Origin: Pseudomonas taeanensis MS-3
GTDB lineage: Bacteria; Pseudomonadota; Gammaproteobacteria; Pseudomonadales; Pseudomonadaceae
Assembly (NCBI RefSeq): GCF_000498575.2
Contig: NZ_AWSQ01000006.1
Coordinates: 220,432 to 284,431, forward strand
Direction of reading: 5' to 3'
Length of the DNA stretch: 64,000 bases
This document shows positions 42,685 through 51,358 of the stretch, in pieces (position 1 is the first letter of the stretch; the number at the start of each line of letters is the position of its first letter). Under the pieces are notes generated by a model that did not search any database, had not been told where the DNA came from, and saw only the letters and a list, made by a program, of their open reading frames with translations. The translations under genes and the position numbers were made by a program.

Positions 42685-43626
42685 TTAGATCCAGCCGGCC
42701 CACTGCAGCAGCAGCAGGCCGACATTGATGGTCAGCACCGCCGCCAGGGTGGTGATCACCACGATCACCGCCGCCAGCTGATGATTGCCGTTGTAGGCCC
42801 GCGCCATGACGAAGCTGGCGGCGGCAGTGGGACTGGCGAAGTAGAGAAACAGAATTGCCAGATCGGCATCCCGAAAGCCGCACAACCAGGCCCCCAGAGT
42901 CGCCAGCAGCGGCTGCCAGACCATCTTCATCAGGCTCGAACTGAGGGCGATGCCACTGCTCGCGCGCAGCGTGGCCAGGGTCAGGGTGCCACCAATGCAG
43001 ATCAGCGCCAGCGGCAGGGTCATCTGCGCGAAATACTGGCCGGAGGTCATCAGCCAGTCCGGCAGCGGCACCTGCCAGTAGGCGAACGGCATGGCCGCGA
43101 CCACCCCGATGATCAGCGGATTGCGCAGGATACTCCGGCAGATGGCCCACGGATCAGACTTGGCGTCCTGGCTGTAGATGGCGAGGATCATCGCGGCGAG
43201 CACGTTGTAGCAGAGGATCACCAGGCCAGCCAGCACACTGCCGACCGACAAGCCGTAATCGCCGTACAGGCTGGTGGCCAGGGCCAGGCCGACGATGCCA
43301 TTGTTGCCGCGAAACGCCCCCTGCACATAGATGCCGCGGTCCACCTTGGGGCAGCGCCAGATGGCCCAGCCCCAAATCAGCAGAAAGCACGCCAGGGTCG
43401 CCAGCACGAAGTAGCCGAGCAGGGCCGGGCGCAGGGCCGTCTGCAGATCCGCCTTGATGATGCCGAGAAACATCAGGGTGGGCATGGTGCCGCGAAACAC
43501 CAGCGCCGAGGCGGTGTTGATAAACGCGGCGTCGATCCAGCCCACTCGCTTCAATGCCACACCGAGAAACAGCATGGCGAAAACCGGTGCGGTGATGCCG
43601 AGGGTTTGCTGGACGACGGCGAGCAT
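42685..43626 (-). CDS. AEC family transporter (auxin efflux carrier type)
   Basis: 313 aa, about ten transmembrane helices, membrane-transport family typical start VQQTLGITAPVFAMLFLGV and closing helix ITTLAAVLTINVGLLLLQWAG. Bacterial members export or import malonate, malate or other organic acids; the substrate here is unknown. The start is uncertain: ATG 43624-43626 or an upstream TTG at 43638; neither has a good SD. Confidence 0.88.
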   Translation of the reverse strand: MLAVVQQTLGITAPVFAMLFLGVALKRVGWIDAAFINTASALVFRGTMPTLMFLGIIKADLQTALRPALLGYFVLATLACFLLIWGWAIWRCPKVDRGIYVQGAFRGNNGIVGLALATSLYGDYGLSVGSVLAGLVILCYNVLAAMILAIYSQDAKSDPWAICRSILRNPLIIGVVAAMPFAYWQVPLPDWLMTSGQYFAQMTLPLALICIGGTLTLATLRASSGIALSSSLMKMVWQPLLATLGAWLCGFRDADLAILFLYFASPTAAASFVMARAYNGNHQLAAVIVVITTLAAVLTINVGLLLLQWAGWI

Positions 43627-43715
43627 GACGGAGGCCAATAATGATCGGGGCGCCGATAGTAGGGGCTGCGCGCGGTGGCGTCGAGGCCAGCGCCTACCCG
43701 GTCATGGGCCAGCGC

Positions 43716-43784
43716 GTAGCCCGGATGCAATCCGGGGCAGGTTCTCAACTGCGCCGCAGAGTTCCCGGATTACATCCGGGCTAC
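43716..43784. repeat. Palindromic repeat, copy 2
   Basis: GTAGCCCGGATGCAATCCGG (from 43716) faces CCGGATTACATCCGGGCTAC (to 43784) around a spacer of about 28 bases. It lies in the 208-base gap between the AEC gene start and the roxR stop. Confidence 0.85.
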
Positions 43785-43834
43785 GGTCGTTCAGATCGTG
43801 CTGGAACCGAGCAACAACCCATGAAGAGGATCAG

Positions 43835-44395
43835 TCAGCGACGTACCGGGCGCTTCTGCAATTTGCGCTGCAGGGTGCGCCGATGCATGCCCAGCGCGCG
43901 GGCGGTGGCGGAGATGTTGCCTTCGTGCTCGGCCAGCACCCGCTGGATGTGCTCCCACTGCAGGCGGTCCACCGACATCGGGTTTTCCGGTACCAGGGTG
44001 TCCAGGTCGGCGTGCTGGGAAAGCAAGGCAGTGAGCACGTCATCGGCGTCGGCCGGTTTGCACAGGTAATTGGTCGCACCGCGTTTGATCGCCTCGACTG
44101 CGGTGGCGATGCTCGAATAACCGGTGAGGATCACCACGCGCATCTCGGCATCCAGTTCCAGCAGCTTGGGCAACAGCACCAGTCCGGAGTCGCCTTCCAT
44201 CTTCAGATCCAGTACCGCGTAATCCGGCAGGTCCTGCTCGGCCAGTTTCAGCCCTTCCTCGGCCGAACTGGCGGTGGACACCCGCAGGCCCCGGCTGCTC
44301 ATGGCGCGTGCCATGACCCGGGTGAACGTCGGGTCGTCGTCGACCAGCAGCAGGTGCGGCTTTTCTTCGCCGTCTAACAGGGATTCTTCGCTCAT
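43835..44395 (-). CDS. roxR: Redox response regulator RoxR (RegA/PrrA/ActR family)
   Basis: 186 aa. Receiver domain (about 14-130) with phospho-acceptor Asp in DYAVLDLKMEGDSG near 66, and a short C-terminal Fis-type HTH (EGNISATARALGMHRRTLQRKL). The fully conserved HTH is the RegA family hallmark. Phosphorylated by RoxS, encoded immediately upstream; in Pseudomonas it controls cyanide-insensitive oxidase and other respiratory genes. Confidence 0.94.
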   Translation of the reverse strand: MSEESLLDGEEKPHLLLVDDDPTFTRVMARAMSSRGLRVSTASSAEEGLKLAEQDLPDYAVLDLKMEGDSGLVLLPKLLELDAEMRVVILTGYSSIATAVEAIKRGATNYLCKPADADDVLTALLSQHADLDTLVPENPMSVDRLQWEHIQRVLAEHEGNISATARALGMHRRTLQRKLQKRPVRR

Positions 44396-44417
44396 ATTCA
44401 CTCCTTGATGGCCTGAT

Positions 44418-45671
44418 TCAGGCCCGGCCATAGGCGCGCGGCAACTTGAGCTCGGTGAGCGTGCCGCCCTCTTCGTGGTTATACAGTTTTACCGTACCGC
44501 CGGCACGGGTGACACTGGCCTGACTGAGAAACAGGCCGAGACCGAACCCCTTGCCCTTGGTGGTAAAGAACGGCCGGCCGAGCTGCTCGGCAATCGCCAG
44601 CGGCACCCCGTCGCCAAAATCGCGGATGCTCAGGCGCAGCCACTGATGATCCCAGTCGAGGCGGATATCCAGCTTGTCCGGGCAGGCGTCGGCGGCATTA
44701 TTCAGCAGATTGAGCAGCGCCTGGGTGAGGTCCGCCGGCGGCATCAACCGTGGCGGTGCGCCACGCCCCAGGCATTGATAGCGGTAGCTGGCCTCGGGCC
44801 GCATCAGGTGCCAACGATTGAGGGTGGTTTCCAGCCACTCGACACTGGACTGTTCCACCACGGCCTGACGACGGTCCGCCTCGGCGGCGCGCACCAACTG
44901 CTGCAAGGTCTCTTTGCACAGTTTGACCTGCTCTTGCAGCACGGCCAGGTCTTCTTGCAGCATCGGTTCCTGATGCTCGCGGCGCAGCTCCTTGATCAGC
45001 ACGCTCATGGTCGCCAGCGGAGTGCCCAATTCATGGGCGGCGCCGGCGGCCTGGGTGGCAACGGCGAGCAACTGCTGATCACGCAGGCCCTCCTCGCGGC
45101 GCTCTGCGCGGTGCTGCTCCTGTTGACGCAGTTCCTCGGCCATCTTCGCCACGAAGAAGGTGATCAGCGCCGCCGCCAGGGCGAAGCTCAGCCACATGCC
45201 GTAGATCAACAGACTCTCGCGTGGCCCCGGCGGCAGCTGCAGCGGATGCGACCACATCAACAACAGCGTGTAGCCGGCCAGCGCCAGCCCCGACAGGGTG
45301 ATGGTGTACAGCCAGGGCAAGGTCGCTGCGGCGATAGTCAGCGGCACCAGGTAGTAGGAGACGAACGGGTTGGTCGAGCCGCCTGAGTAATACAGCAACA
45401 CGCTGTGGATAATCAGGTCGCAGCCCAGTTGCACCGCGTATTCCTGCTCGGTGACAGGCCAGGGCCCGCGCAGGCGCAGGGCCGTGAGCAGACACAGCAC
45501 CAGCGAGACGCCGAGCGTGACGCTCAGTTCCAGCCAGGGCAGTGGCAACAGACCGGAGTTATAGGCCAGGCCCACCGAGCCTGCCTGGGCCGCCAGGACC
45601 AGGATGCGGATCAGGGTCAGACGCCAAAGATTTTGCCGACTGGCCGACAACAACTGCACGGGTGCGAGCAT
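44418..45671 (-). CDS. roxS: Redox sensor histidine kinase RoxS (RegB/PrrB family)
   Basis: 417 aa. Six transmembrane helices (about residues 15-180), the quinone-binding motif GGSTNPF near 97-103, HisKA box with phospho-His in AAGAAHELGTPLATM near 213, and an HATPase_c domain (NLLNNAADAC, DFGDGVPL). A Cys near 252, 39 residues after the His, lies where RegB has its redox-active Cys265, which is inference from spacing. Senses ubiquinone redox state. ATG 45669-45671 gives the family start. A 22-base gap separates it from roxR, so they form one operon. Confidence 0.94.
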   Translation of the reverse strand: MLAPVQLLSASRQNLWRLTLIRILVLAAQAGSVGLAYNSGLLPLPWLELSVTLGVSLVLCLLTALRLRGPWPVTEQEYAVQLGCDLIIHSVLLYYSGGSTNPFVSYYLVPLTIAAATLPWLYTITLSGLALAGYTLLLMWSHPLQLPPGPRESLLIYGMWLSFALAAALITFFVAKMAEELRQQEQHRAERREEGLRDQQLLAVATQAAGAAHELGTPLATMSVLIKELRREHQEPMLQEDLAVLQEQVKLCKETLQQLVRAAEADRRQAVVEQSSVEWLETTLNRWHLMRPEASYRYQCLGRGAPPRLMPPADLTQALLNLLNNAADACPDKLDIRLDWDHQWLRLSIRDFGDGVPLAIAEQLGRPFFTTKGKGFGLGLFLSQASVTRAGGTVKLYNHEEGGTLTELKLPRAYGRA

Positions 45672-45723
45672 AGACTCTCCAAAAGGCTCGTGTGCCGAGC
45701 TTGGCGAGTATAACCAAGGCTCC

Positions 45724-45762
45724 CGCCCCTCAACTGCGGCAACTGGCCGCAGTTGAGGGGCG
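45724..45762. promoter_or_regulatory. Perfect 17-bp inverted repeat upstream of roxS
   Basis: CGCCCCTCAACTGCGGC and GCCGCAGTTGAGGGGCG pair around AACTG with no mismatch. It lies 53-91 bases upstream of roxS and about 136 bases upstream of the divergent SIMPL gene. The central TGCGGCAACTGGCCGCA resembles the YGCGRC ... GYCGC half-sites described for RegA/PrrA proteins, so an autoregulatory RoxR site is possible. As RNA it would be a very stable stem but has no T run. Confidence 0.5.
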
Positions 45763-45897
45763 CGGCGCACGCCAGCCGAGACGGCACAGCCAGCGAGCCC
45801 ATCAAGGAACCGCTGTTAACCCGAATAGTCGGATATCTACGTCTACCCTCAGGAACACGTCGCACATCCCGTGCGCAGTTGCTCACAAGGAACCGTT

Positions 45898-46626
45898 ATG
45901 CAGCCATTGTCTCGTCTCACCAGTGCCCTCATCTTCAGCGCCGTTGGTCTGCTCAGCCTAGCGGCGCAGGCCGATGAAGCGCGCTACAACCAGATCGCCT
46001 TGCGCGCTGAAGTCAGCCAGGAAATCAGCCACGACCTGATGCACGTCACCCTCTACAGCGAGGCGCAGCACAGCGACCCGGCCAAACTGGCCGCCGAGAT
46101 TACCCGCACGCTGAACAGCGCGGTCAACCAGGCGCGCGCCGTCAAAGAGGTCAAGGTCGCCCTCGGCAGCCGGCACAGCTACCCGATTTATTCTGAAAAC
46201 AAGGGGGACGACAAGGGACAGGACATCAGCGCCTGGCGCGAGCGCGCCGAACTGCGCCTGGAAAGCGCCGACTTCGCCGCGCTGTCAAAACTCACCGGCG
46301 AGATGCTCAAGCAGCTGAAAATGGGTGGCATGGACTTCAGCATTGCCACAGCCACTCGCAAAAACCATGAGGATGCGCTGCTCAAAGAGGCCGTGGCGGC
46401 CTTTCAGGCCCGCGCCAAGCTGGCGACCGAAGCGCTCGGCGGCAGCGGCTACAAGCTGGTCAGCCTGAGCCTCAACAGTAACGGCTTCCAACCGCCGATG
46501 CCGATGCGCATGGCACGCGGCAAAGGCATGGCGATGATGGAGGCCGCAGTGGCGCCGGAGATCGAGGCCGGCACCAGTCAGGTGACCGTTAATGCCGACG
46601 GCATCATCGAAGTGCAGATGCCCTGA
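45898..46626 (+). CDS. SIMPL domain (DUF541) periplasmic protein
   Basis: 242 aa. Signal peptide MQPLSRLTSALIFSAVGLLSLAAQA then the SIMPL/DUF541 fold (about 28-235). The domain has been linked to interleukin-1 signalling in animals and to oxidative-stress tolerance in bacteria (YggE), but its molecular role is unknown. Strong AAGGAA SD. Divergent from roxS with 226 bases between starts. Confidence 0.85.
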   Translation: MQPLSRLTSALIFSAVGLLSLAAQADEARYNQIALRAEVSQEISHDLMHVTLYSEAQHSDPAKLAAEITRTLNSAVNQARAVKEVKVALGSRHSYPIYSENKGDDKGQDISAWRERAELRLESADFAALSKLTGEMLKQLKMGGMDFSIATATRKNHEDALLKEAVAAFQARAKLATEALGGSGYKLVSLSLNSNGFQPPMPMRMARGKGMAMMEAAVAPEIEAGTSQVTVNADGIIEVQMP

Positions 46627-46646
46627 ACCGCCCCTTGCAAGCCTCC

Positions 46647-46677
46647 AGCGCTGCTAACCGAAGATAGCGGCGCTTTG
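46647..46677 (+). terminator. Hairpin after the SIMPL gene
   Basis: AGCGCTGCTA and TAGCGGCGCT pair with one T-G wobble around an 8-base loop, followed only by TTTG-like sequence. Weak rho-independent terminator or 3' end stem. Confidence 0.45.
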
Positions 46678-46849
46678 CCAGCCTTATCGGCGAAAAATTG
46701 CATAGATGCGACAGTCACGTACAACTTCATCACGGTTACCCGGCTCAAGTTCACTCAGCACTTGCCTCCGGCATATGCCGTGCATAGTTTCTGCCAAGGT
46801 CTTCACAAGAGGCCCCTCAGGATCACAACCACAATAATATGAGGTCGTC

Positions 46850-48451
46850 ATGCGTAAAAACGCCGTCATCCAGGCTTTTCTCGTTGCTGGGCTGATCGCC
46901 AGCACTCCGCTCGCCCAAGCCGCCAGTAACCTGGTGTACTGCTCCGAAGGCAGCCCCGCCGGGTTCGACCCGGGCTTGTACACCACCGGCACCGACTTCG
47001 ATGCCTCAGCGGAAACCGTATTCAACCGCCTGACCCAGTTCGAGCGCGGTGGCACCGCCGTCACCCCCGGCCTGGCGGAGAAATGGGACATCGCCGACGA
47101 TGGCCTGAGCTATACCTTCCATCTGCGCCCAGGGGTGAAATTCCATACCACCAGCTACTTCAAGCCGAGTCGCGAGTTCAACGCCGACGACGTGCTGTTC
47201 ACCTTCCAGCGCATGCTCGACAAGAACCATCCATTCCGTAAGGCCTACCCTACCGAGTTCCCATACTTCACCGACATGGGCATGGACGCCAACATCGCCA
47301 AGCTGGAAAAGCTCGACGACAAGACCGTCAAGTTCACCCTCAACACAGTGGACGCCGCCTTCATCCAGAACCTGGCCATGAGCTTCGCCTCGATCCAGTC
47401 GGCCGAATATGCCGAGCAGTTGCTCAAGGCGGGTCAAGCCGCCGACATCAACCAGAAACCGGTCGGCACCGGGCCCTTCGTGTTCAAGCGTTACCAGAAG
47501 GACTCGCAGATTCGTTTCACTGGCAACAAGGACTACTGGAACCCGGATGACGTGAAGATCGACAACCTGATCTTCGCCATCAACACCGACGCCTCGGTAC
47601 GCATGCAGAAGCTCAAGGCGGGCGAATGTCAGGTCACCGTCTACCCGCGCCCCGCCGATCTGGACTCGCTGAAGCAAGAAGCCGACCTGCAGATGCCGGA
47701 ACAGGCCGGTTTCAACGTCGGTTACCTGGCGTACAACACCGAGCACAAGCCATTCGACAAGCTTGAGGTGCGCCAGGCGTTGGATATGGCGGTGAACAAG
47801 CAGGCCATCATCAAGGCCGTCTATCAGGGCGCCGGACAGCTGGCCGTCAACGGCATGCCGCCGACCCAGTGGTCCTACGATGAGACCATCAAGGACGCCG
47901 GCTACAACCCGGAAAAAGCCAAGCAGCTGTTGCAAGAGGCCGGTGTCGCCGAAGGCACCGAAGTCAGCTTGTGGGCCATGCCGGTGCAACGTCCTTACAA
48001 CCCCAATGCCAAGCTGATGGCCGAGATGCTTCAGGCCGACTGGGCCAAGGTCGGCATCAAGGCGAAGATCGTCAGCTACGAATGGGGCGAGTACAACAAG
48101 CGCGCCAAGGCCGGCGAGCACGACGCCCTGCTGATCGGCTGGACCGGCGACAACGGTGACCCGGACAACTGGCTGGGCGTGTTGTATGGCTGCGATGCCA
48201 TCGGTGGCAACAACTATGCTCGCTGGTGTGACCCTGAGTTCGACAAGCGCATCAAGCAGGCCAAGGCGATTAACGACAAGGAGCAACGCAGCGTCCTCTA
48301 CAAAGAGGCTCAGCAGATCCTCAAGCGCGAAGTGCCGATCACCCCGATTGCTCACTCCACGGTGTATCAGCCGATGAGCAAGAAGGTCCAGGACTTCAAA
48401 ATCAGCCCATTCGGCCTGGTTTCGTTCTACGGCGTCAGCGTCGGTAAGTAA
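46850..48451 (+). CDS. dppA: Dipeptide/oligopeptide ABC transporter substrate-binding protein (DppA-like, first copy)
   Basis: 533 aa. Signal peptide (MRKNAVIQAFLVAGLIASTPLAQA) then SBP_bac_5: LVYCSEGSPAGFDPGLYTTG near 25, LAEKWDIADDGLSYTFHLRPG and AFNADDVLFTF-type segments. Binds di- or short peptides in the periplasm for DppBCDF. It is a paralogue of the next gene with clear block-by-block similarity. GAGG lies before the ATG. The 223-base upstream region contains no clear repressor site; A-rich triplets just before the SD could be a Crc/Hfq target, unproven. Confidence 0.93.
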   Translation: MRKNAVIQAFLVAGLIASTPLAQAASNLVYCSEGSPAGFDPGLYTTGTDFDASAETVFNRLTQFERGGTAVTPGLAEKWDIADDGLSYTFHLRPGVKFHTTSYFKPSREFNADDVLFTFQRMLDKNHPFRKAYPTEFPYFTDMGMDANIAKLEKLDDKTVKFTLNTVDAAFIQNLAMSFASIQSAEYAEQLLKAGQAADINQKPVGTGPFVFKRYQKDSQIRFTGNKDYWNPDDVKIDNLIFAINTDASVRMQKLKAGECQVTVYPRPADLDSLKQEADLQMPEQAGFNVGYLAYNTEHKPFDKLEVRQALDMAVNKQAIIKAVYQGAGQLAVNGMPPTQWSYDETIKDAGYNPEKAKQLLQEAGVAEGTEVSLWAMPVQRPYNPNAKLMAEMLQADWAKVGIKAKIVSYEWGEYNKRAKAGEHDALLIGWTGDNGDPDNWLGVLYGCDAIGGNNYARWCDPEFDKRIKQAKAINDKEQRSVLYKEAQQILKREVPITPIAHSTVYQPMSKKVQDFKISPFGLVSFYGVSVGK

Positions 48452-48468
48452 CCCACCCAAAGTGAACA

Positions 48469-48495
48469 CCCGAGCCGGTTACCCACCGGCTCGGG
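48469..48495 (+). other. Intercistronic hairpin between the two dppA genes
   Basis: CCCGAGCCGG and CCGGCTCGGG pair perfectly around TTACCCA, 17 bases after the first dppA stop codon, with no T run. A stem of this type can protect the upstream mRNA from 3' exonucleases and give the binding protein excess over the other subunits. Confidence 0.6.
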
Positions 48496-48559
48496 CTCCG
48501 TGCCAGAGCGGCCTATCCGGCGGCTACTGATCCGCACTGCCGTCCTTCGGGGAAGCACC

Positions 48560-50167
48560 ATGGCGAACTGTCCACGCTTGTTGATCCACCTGCTGCTCTG
48601 TGGCGCCCTCGCCGCTGCCAGCCAGACTTTTGCCGCCAGTGACGATCTGGTGGTCTGTACCGAAGCCAGTCCAGAAGGCTTCGATATTGTCCAATACACC
48701 GCCGCAACCACCGCCGACGCCTCGGCAGAAACCCTGTTCGAGCGCCTGCTGGCCTTCGCCCCCGGCACTACCCAGCTGATTCCCGGCCTGGCCGAGCGCT
48801 GGGAGGCGTCCGTCGATGGCCTGAACTACACCTTTCACCTGCGCCACGGGGTGAAGTTCCACAGCACCACCTGGTTCACCCCGAGCCGCGACTTCAACGC
48901 CGACGACGTGCTCTGGAGTTTCCAGCGCCAGCTCGATCCGCAGCACCCCTGGCACGCGCAATCGCTGCGCGGCTTTCCCTACGCCGAAGCCATGGGCATG
49001 GCGGCGCTGATCGAGCGCATCGAGCGACTCGACGACTACCGTGTGCGCTTTGTCCTCAAACACCCGGAGGCGCCCTTCCTGGCCGACCTGGCCATGGGCT
49101 TCGCCTCGATCTACTCCGCCGAGTACGCCGACCAACTGCTCAAGGCTGGCACGCCGGAGCGGCTCAACAGCCAACCGATCGGCACGGGGCCATTCGTCTT
49201 CGAGCGCTACGCCAAGGATGCCCAGGTCCGCTATCGCGGCAATCCGCAGTACTGGCAGGGCGCGCCGGCGCTGCAGCGACTGATTTTCGCCATCACCGCC
49301 GATCCCAATGTGCGCCAGCAGAAACTCAAGGCCGACGACTGCCAGATCGCCCTGTACCCGCGCCCGGTGGATATCCCCGCGCTGAAAGCCGATACCGCGC
49401 TGCAGGTGCTGGAGCTGGACTCGTTGCTGACCGCCTATATCGGCATCAACACCCGCCACCCGCCGCTGGACGATGTGCGAGTGCGCCAGGCGCTCAACCT
49501 GGCCTTCGACCGCGCGGCTTACCTGCGCGCGCAATACGGCGAAGGCGGTGCCAGCCTGGCGGTGGCGCCTTACCCCGCCACCCTGCTCGGTTACAACGAG
49601 CAGCTCAGCCCCTGGCCGTATGATCCGCCCCGCGCGCGCCGGTTGCTCCGCGAGGCAGGACACCAGGATGGCTTCAAGCTGTCGATCTGGACCCGTCCCG
49701 GCGGCGGCCCGACCAACCCCAATCCGGGCATCGGCGCGCAGATGCTGCAGGCCGATCTAGCAGCCATCGGCATCCAGGCCGACATTCGCGTGTTCGAGTG
49801 GGGCGAGCTGATCAAGCGGGCGAAGAATGGCGAACACGACCTGGTGTTCATGGGCTGGGCCGGCGACAACGGCGACCCGGACAACTTCCTCACGCCCAAC
49901 CTGTCCTGCGCCGCGGCCGAATCCGGGGAAAACCAGGCCGGCTGGTGCGATGCGCAGTTCGACGCGCTGATCAGCCAGGCTCGTCAGGTGCAGGCGCCGG
50001 CACAGCGCGCCGAGTTGTACCGCCAGGCCCTGGCCATCTTCCATGAGCAGGCGCCCTGGATAGCCTTGGCCCACCCCAAGCAGTTCAGCGCCCTGCGCCG
50101 CGAGGTCAAAGGCTTCGTCCTCAGCCCCATGGGCTCGAACAACTTTGCCCGGGTGACACGACAATGA
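48560..50167 (+). CDS. dppA: Dipeptide/oligopeptide ABC transporter substrate-binding protein (DppA-like, second copy)
   Basis: 535 aa, paralogous to the gene before it, with the same SBP_bac_5 plan (LVVCTEASPEGFDIVQYTAA, LAERWEASVDGLNYTFHLRHG, and near the C-terminus WAGDNGDPDNFLTPNLSC). A signal peptide ends near ASQTFA. ATG 48560 has GGGGAAG upstream. Differences in the ligand-pocket region suggest another peptide range. P. aeruginosa has five such binding proteins for one Dpp permease; this window shows two. Confidence 0.93.
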   Translation: MANCPRLLIHLLLCGALAAASQTFAASDDLVVCTEASPEGFDIVQYTAATTADASAETLFERLLAFAPGTTQLIPGLAERWEASVDGLNYTFHLRHGVKFHSTTWFTPSRDFNADDVLWSFQRQLDPQHPWHAQSLRGFPYAEAMGMAALIERIERLDDYRVRFVLKHPEAPFLADLAMGFASIYSAEYADQLLKAGTPERLNSQPIGTGPFVFERYAKDAQVRYRGNPQYWQGAPALQRLIFAITADPNVRQQKLKADDCQIALYPRPVDIPALKADTALQVLELDSLLTAYIGINTRHPPLDDVRVRQALNLAFDRAAYLRAQYGEGGASLAVAPYPATLLGYNEQLSPWPYDPPRARRLLREAGHQDGFKLSIWTRPGGGPTNPNPGIGAQMLQADLAAIGIQADIRVFEWGELIKRAKNGEHDLVFMGWAGDNGDPDNFLTPNLSCAAAESGENQAGWCDAQFDALISQARQVQAPAQRAELYRQALAIFHEQAPWIALAHPKQFSALRREVKGFVLSPMGSNNFARVTRQ

Positions 50168-50328
50168 GCACAACTCCCGTAGCCCGGATGCAATCCGGGG
50201 AAACCATTTCGCAACGACCTAGAGCAGTCCCCGAATTTCATCCGGGCTACGCAAGACTGCATAACCCCCTACAACAACAGCGCCTGGCCATGCAGCCCGG
50301 CGCGCCGATCCAACCGTTGGAGTACTGA
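50164..50328 (+). CDS. Possible 54-residue ORF through repeat copy 3
   Basis: The ATG at 50164 overlaps the second dppA stop codon (ATGA) and the frame stays open to TGA at 50326, six bases before dppB. The repeat is read as VARMQSG. No known protein resembles it. The coupled start may be a relic of an older gene junction, so I list it as doubtful. Confidence 0.18.
   Translation: MSTTPVARMQSGETISQRPRAVPEFHPGYARLHNPLQQQRLAMQPGAPIQPLEY
50179..50250. repeat. Palindromic repeat, copy 3
   Basis: GTAGCCCGGATGCAATCCGG faces CCGAATTTCATCCGGGCTAC with a spacer of about 31 bases, in the 167-base gap between the second dppA and dppB. Confidence 0.85.
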
Positions 50329-50334
50329 CATCAC

Positions 50335-51345
50335 ATGCTGTCCTTCATAGCCAGACGCCTGGGGCTGCTGATCCCCACTTTCTTCGGGGTCACCCTGTTG
50401 ACCTTCGCCTTGATCCGCCTGATTCCGGGCGATCCGGTGGAGGTGATGATGGGTGAACGCCGGGTCGACCCGCAGATGCACGCCGAGGCCATGGAGCGCC
50501 TGGGCCTGAACAAGCCGCTGTACGCCCAGTACCTCGACTACATCGGTGACCTGGCCCAGGGCGACCTGGGTGAATCGCTGCGCACCCGCACCAGCGTGTG
50601 GAGCGAGTTCCTCACCCTGTTCCCCGCCACCCTGGAGCTGTCGCTTGCCGCGCTGCTGTTCGCCGGCACCCTGGGGCTGACCGCCGGAGTGATCGCCGCA
50701 CTGAAACGCGGGTCGCTGTTCGACCACGGGGTGATGGGCATCGCCTTGACCGGCTACTCCATGCCGATCTTCTGGTGGGGCCTGCTGCTGATCATGTTCT
50801 TCTCGGTAAACCTGGGCTGGACCCCGGTGTCCGGGCGCATCGACCTGCTCTACGACATCCCGCCGGTGACCGGTTTCATGCTGATCGACAGCCTGCTCTC
50901 GGACGAGGAAGGCGCCTTCGTCGATGCCCTGCAGCACCTGATTCTGCCGGCCGTGGTGCTCGGCACCATTCCCCTGGCGGTGATCGCGCGCATGACCCGC
51001 TCGGCGATGCTCGAAGTACTGCGTGAAGACTACGTGCGCACGGCGCGGGCCAAGGGCCTGTCGCCGGCTCGCGTGGTGTTCGTGCACGGCCTGCGCAACG
51101 CGCTGATCCCGGTGCTCACGGTGTTCGGCCTGCAAGTCGGCGCCCTGCTGGCCGGCGCGGTGCTGACCGAGACCATCTTCTCCTGGCCGGGCATCGGCAA
51201 GTGGCTGATCGAGTCGATCGGCGCCCGCGACTACCCGGTGGTGCAGAACGGCATCCTGCTGATCGCCTGCCTGGTGATCCTGGTCAACTTCGTGGTGGAC
51301 ATCCTCTACGGCCTGGCCAATCCACGCATTCGCCATCAGCGCTAA
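50335..51345 (+). CDS. dppB: Dipeptide ABC transporter permease DppB
   Basis: 336 aa with about six transmembrane helices. The EAA loop that docks the ATPases is LREDYVRTARAKGLSPARVVFVHGLRNALIPV near 220-250. Forms the inner-membrane channel with DppC. Confidence 0.96.
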   Translation: MLSFIARRLGLLIPTFFGVTLLTFALIRLIPGDPVEVMMGERRVDPQMHAEAMERLGLNKPLYAQYLDYIGDLAQGDLGESLRTRTSVWSEFLTLFPATLELSLAALLFAGTLGLTAGVIAALKRGSLFDHGVMGIALTGYSMPIFWWGLLLIMFFSVNLGWTPVSGRIDLLYDIPPVTGFMLIDSLLSDEEGAFVDALQHLILPAVVLGTIPLAVIARMTRSAMLEVLREDYVRTARAKGLSPARVVFVHGLRNALIPVLTVFGLQVGALLAGAVLTETIFSWPGIGKWLIESIGARDYPVVQNGILLIACLVILVNFVVDILYGLANPRIRHQR

Positions 51346-51358
51346 GGAGAGCCGGACC

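Noticed and set aside
46684-47091. Minus-strand frame over the 5' end of the first dppA
   Set aside because: Overlaps the signal peptide and N-terminus of a well-supported gene and has no motif of its own.
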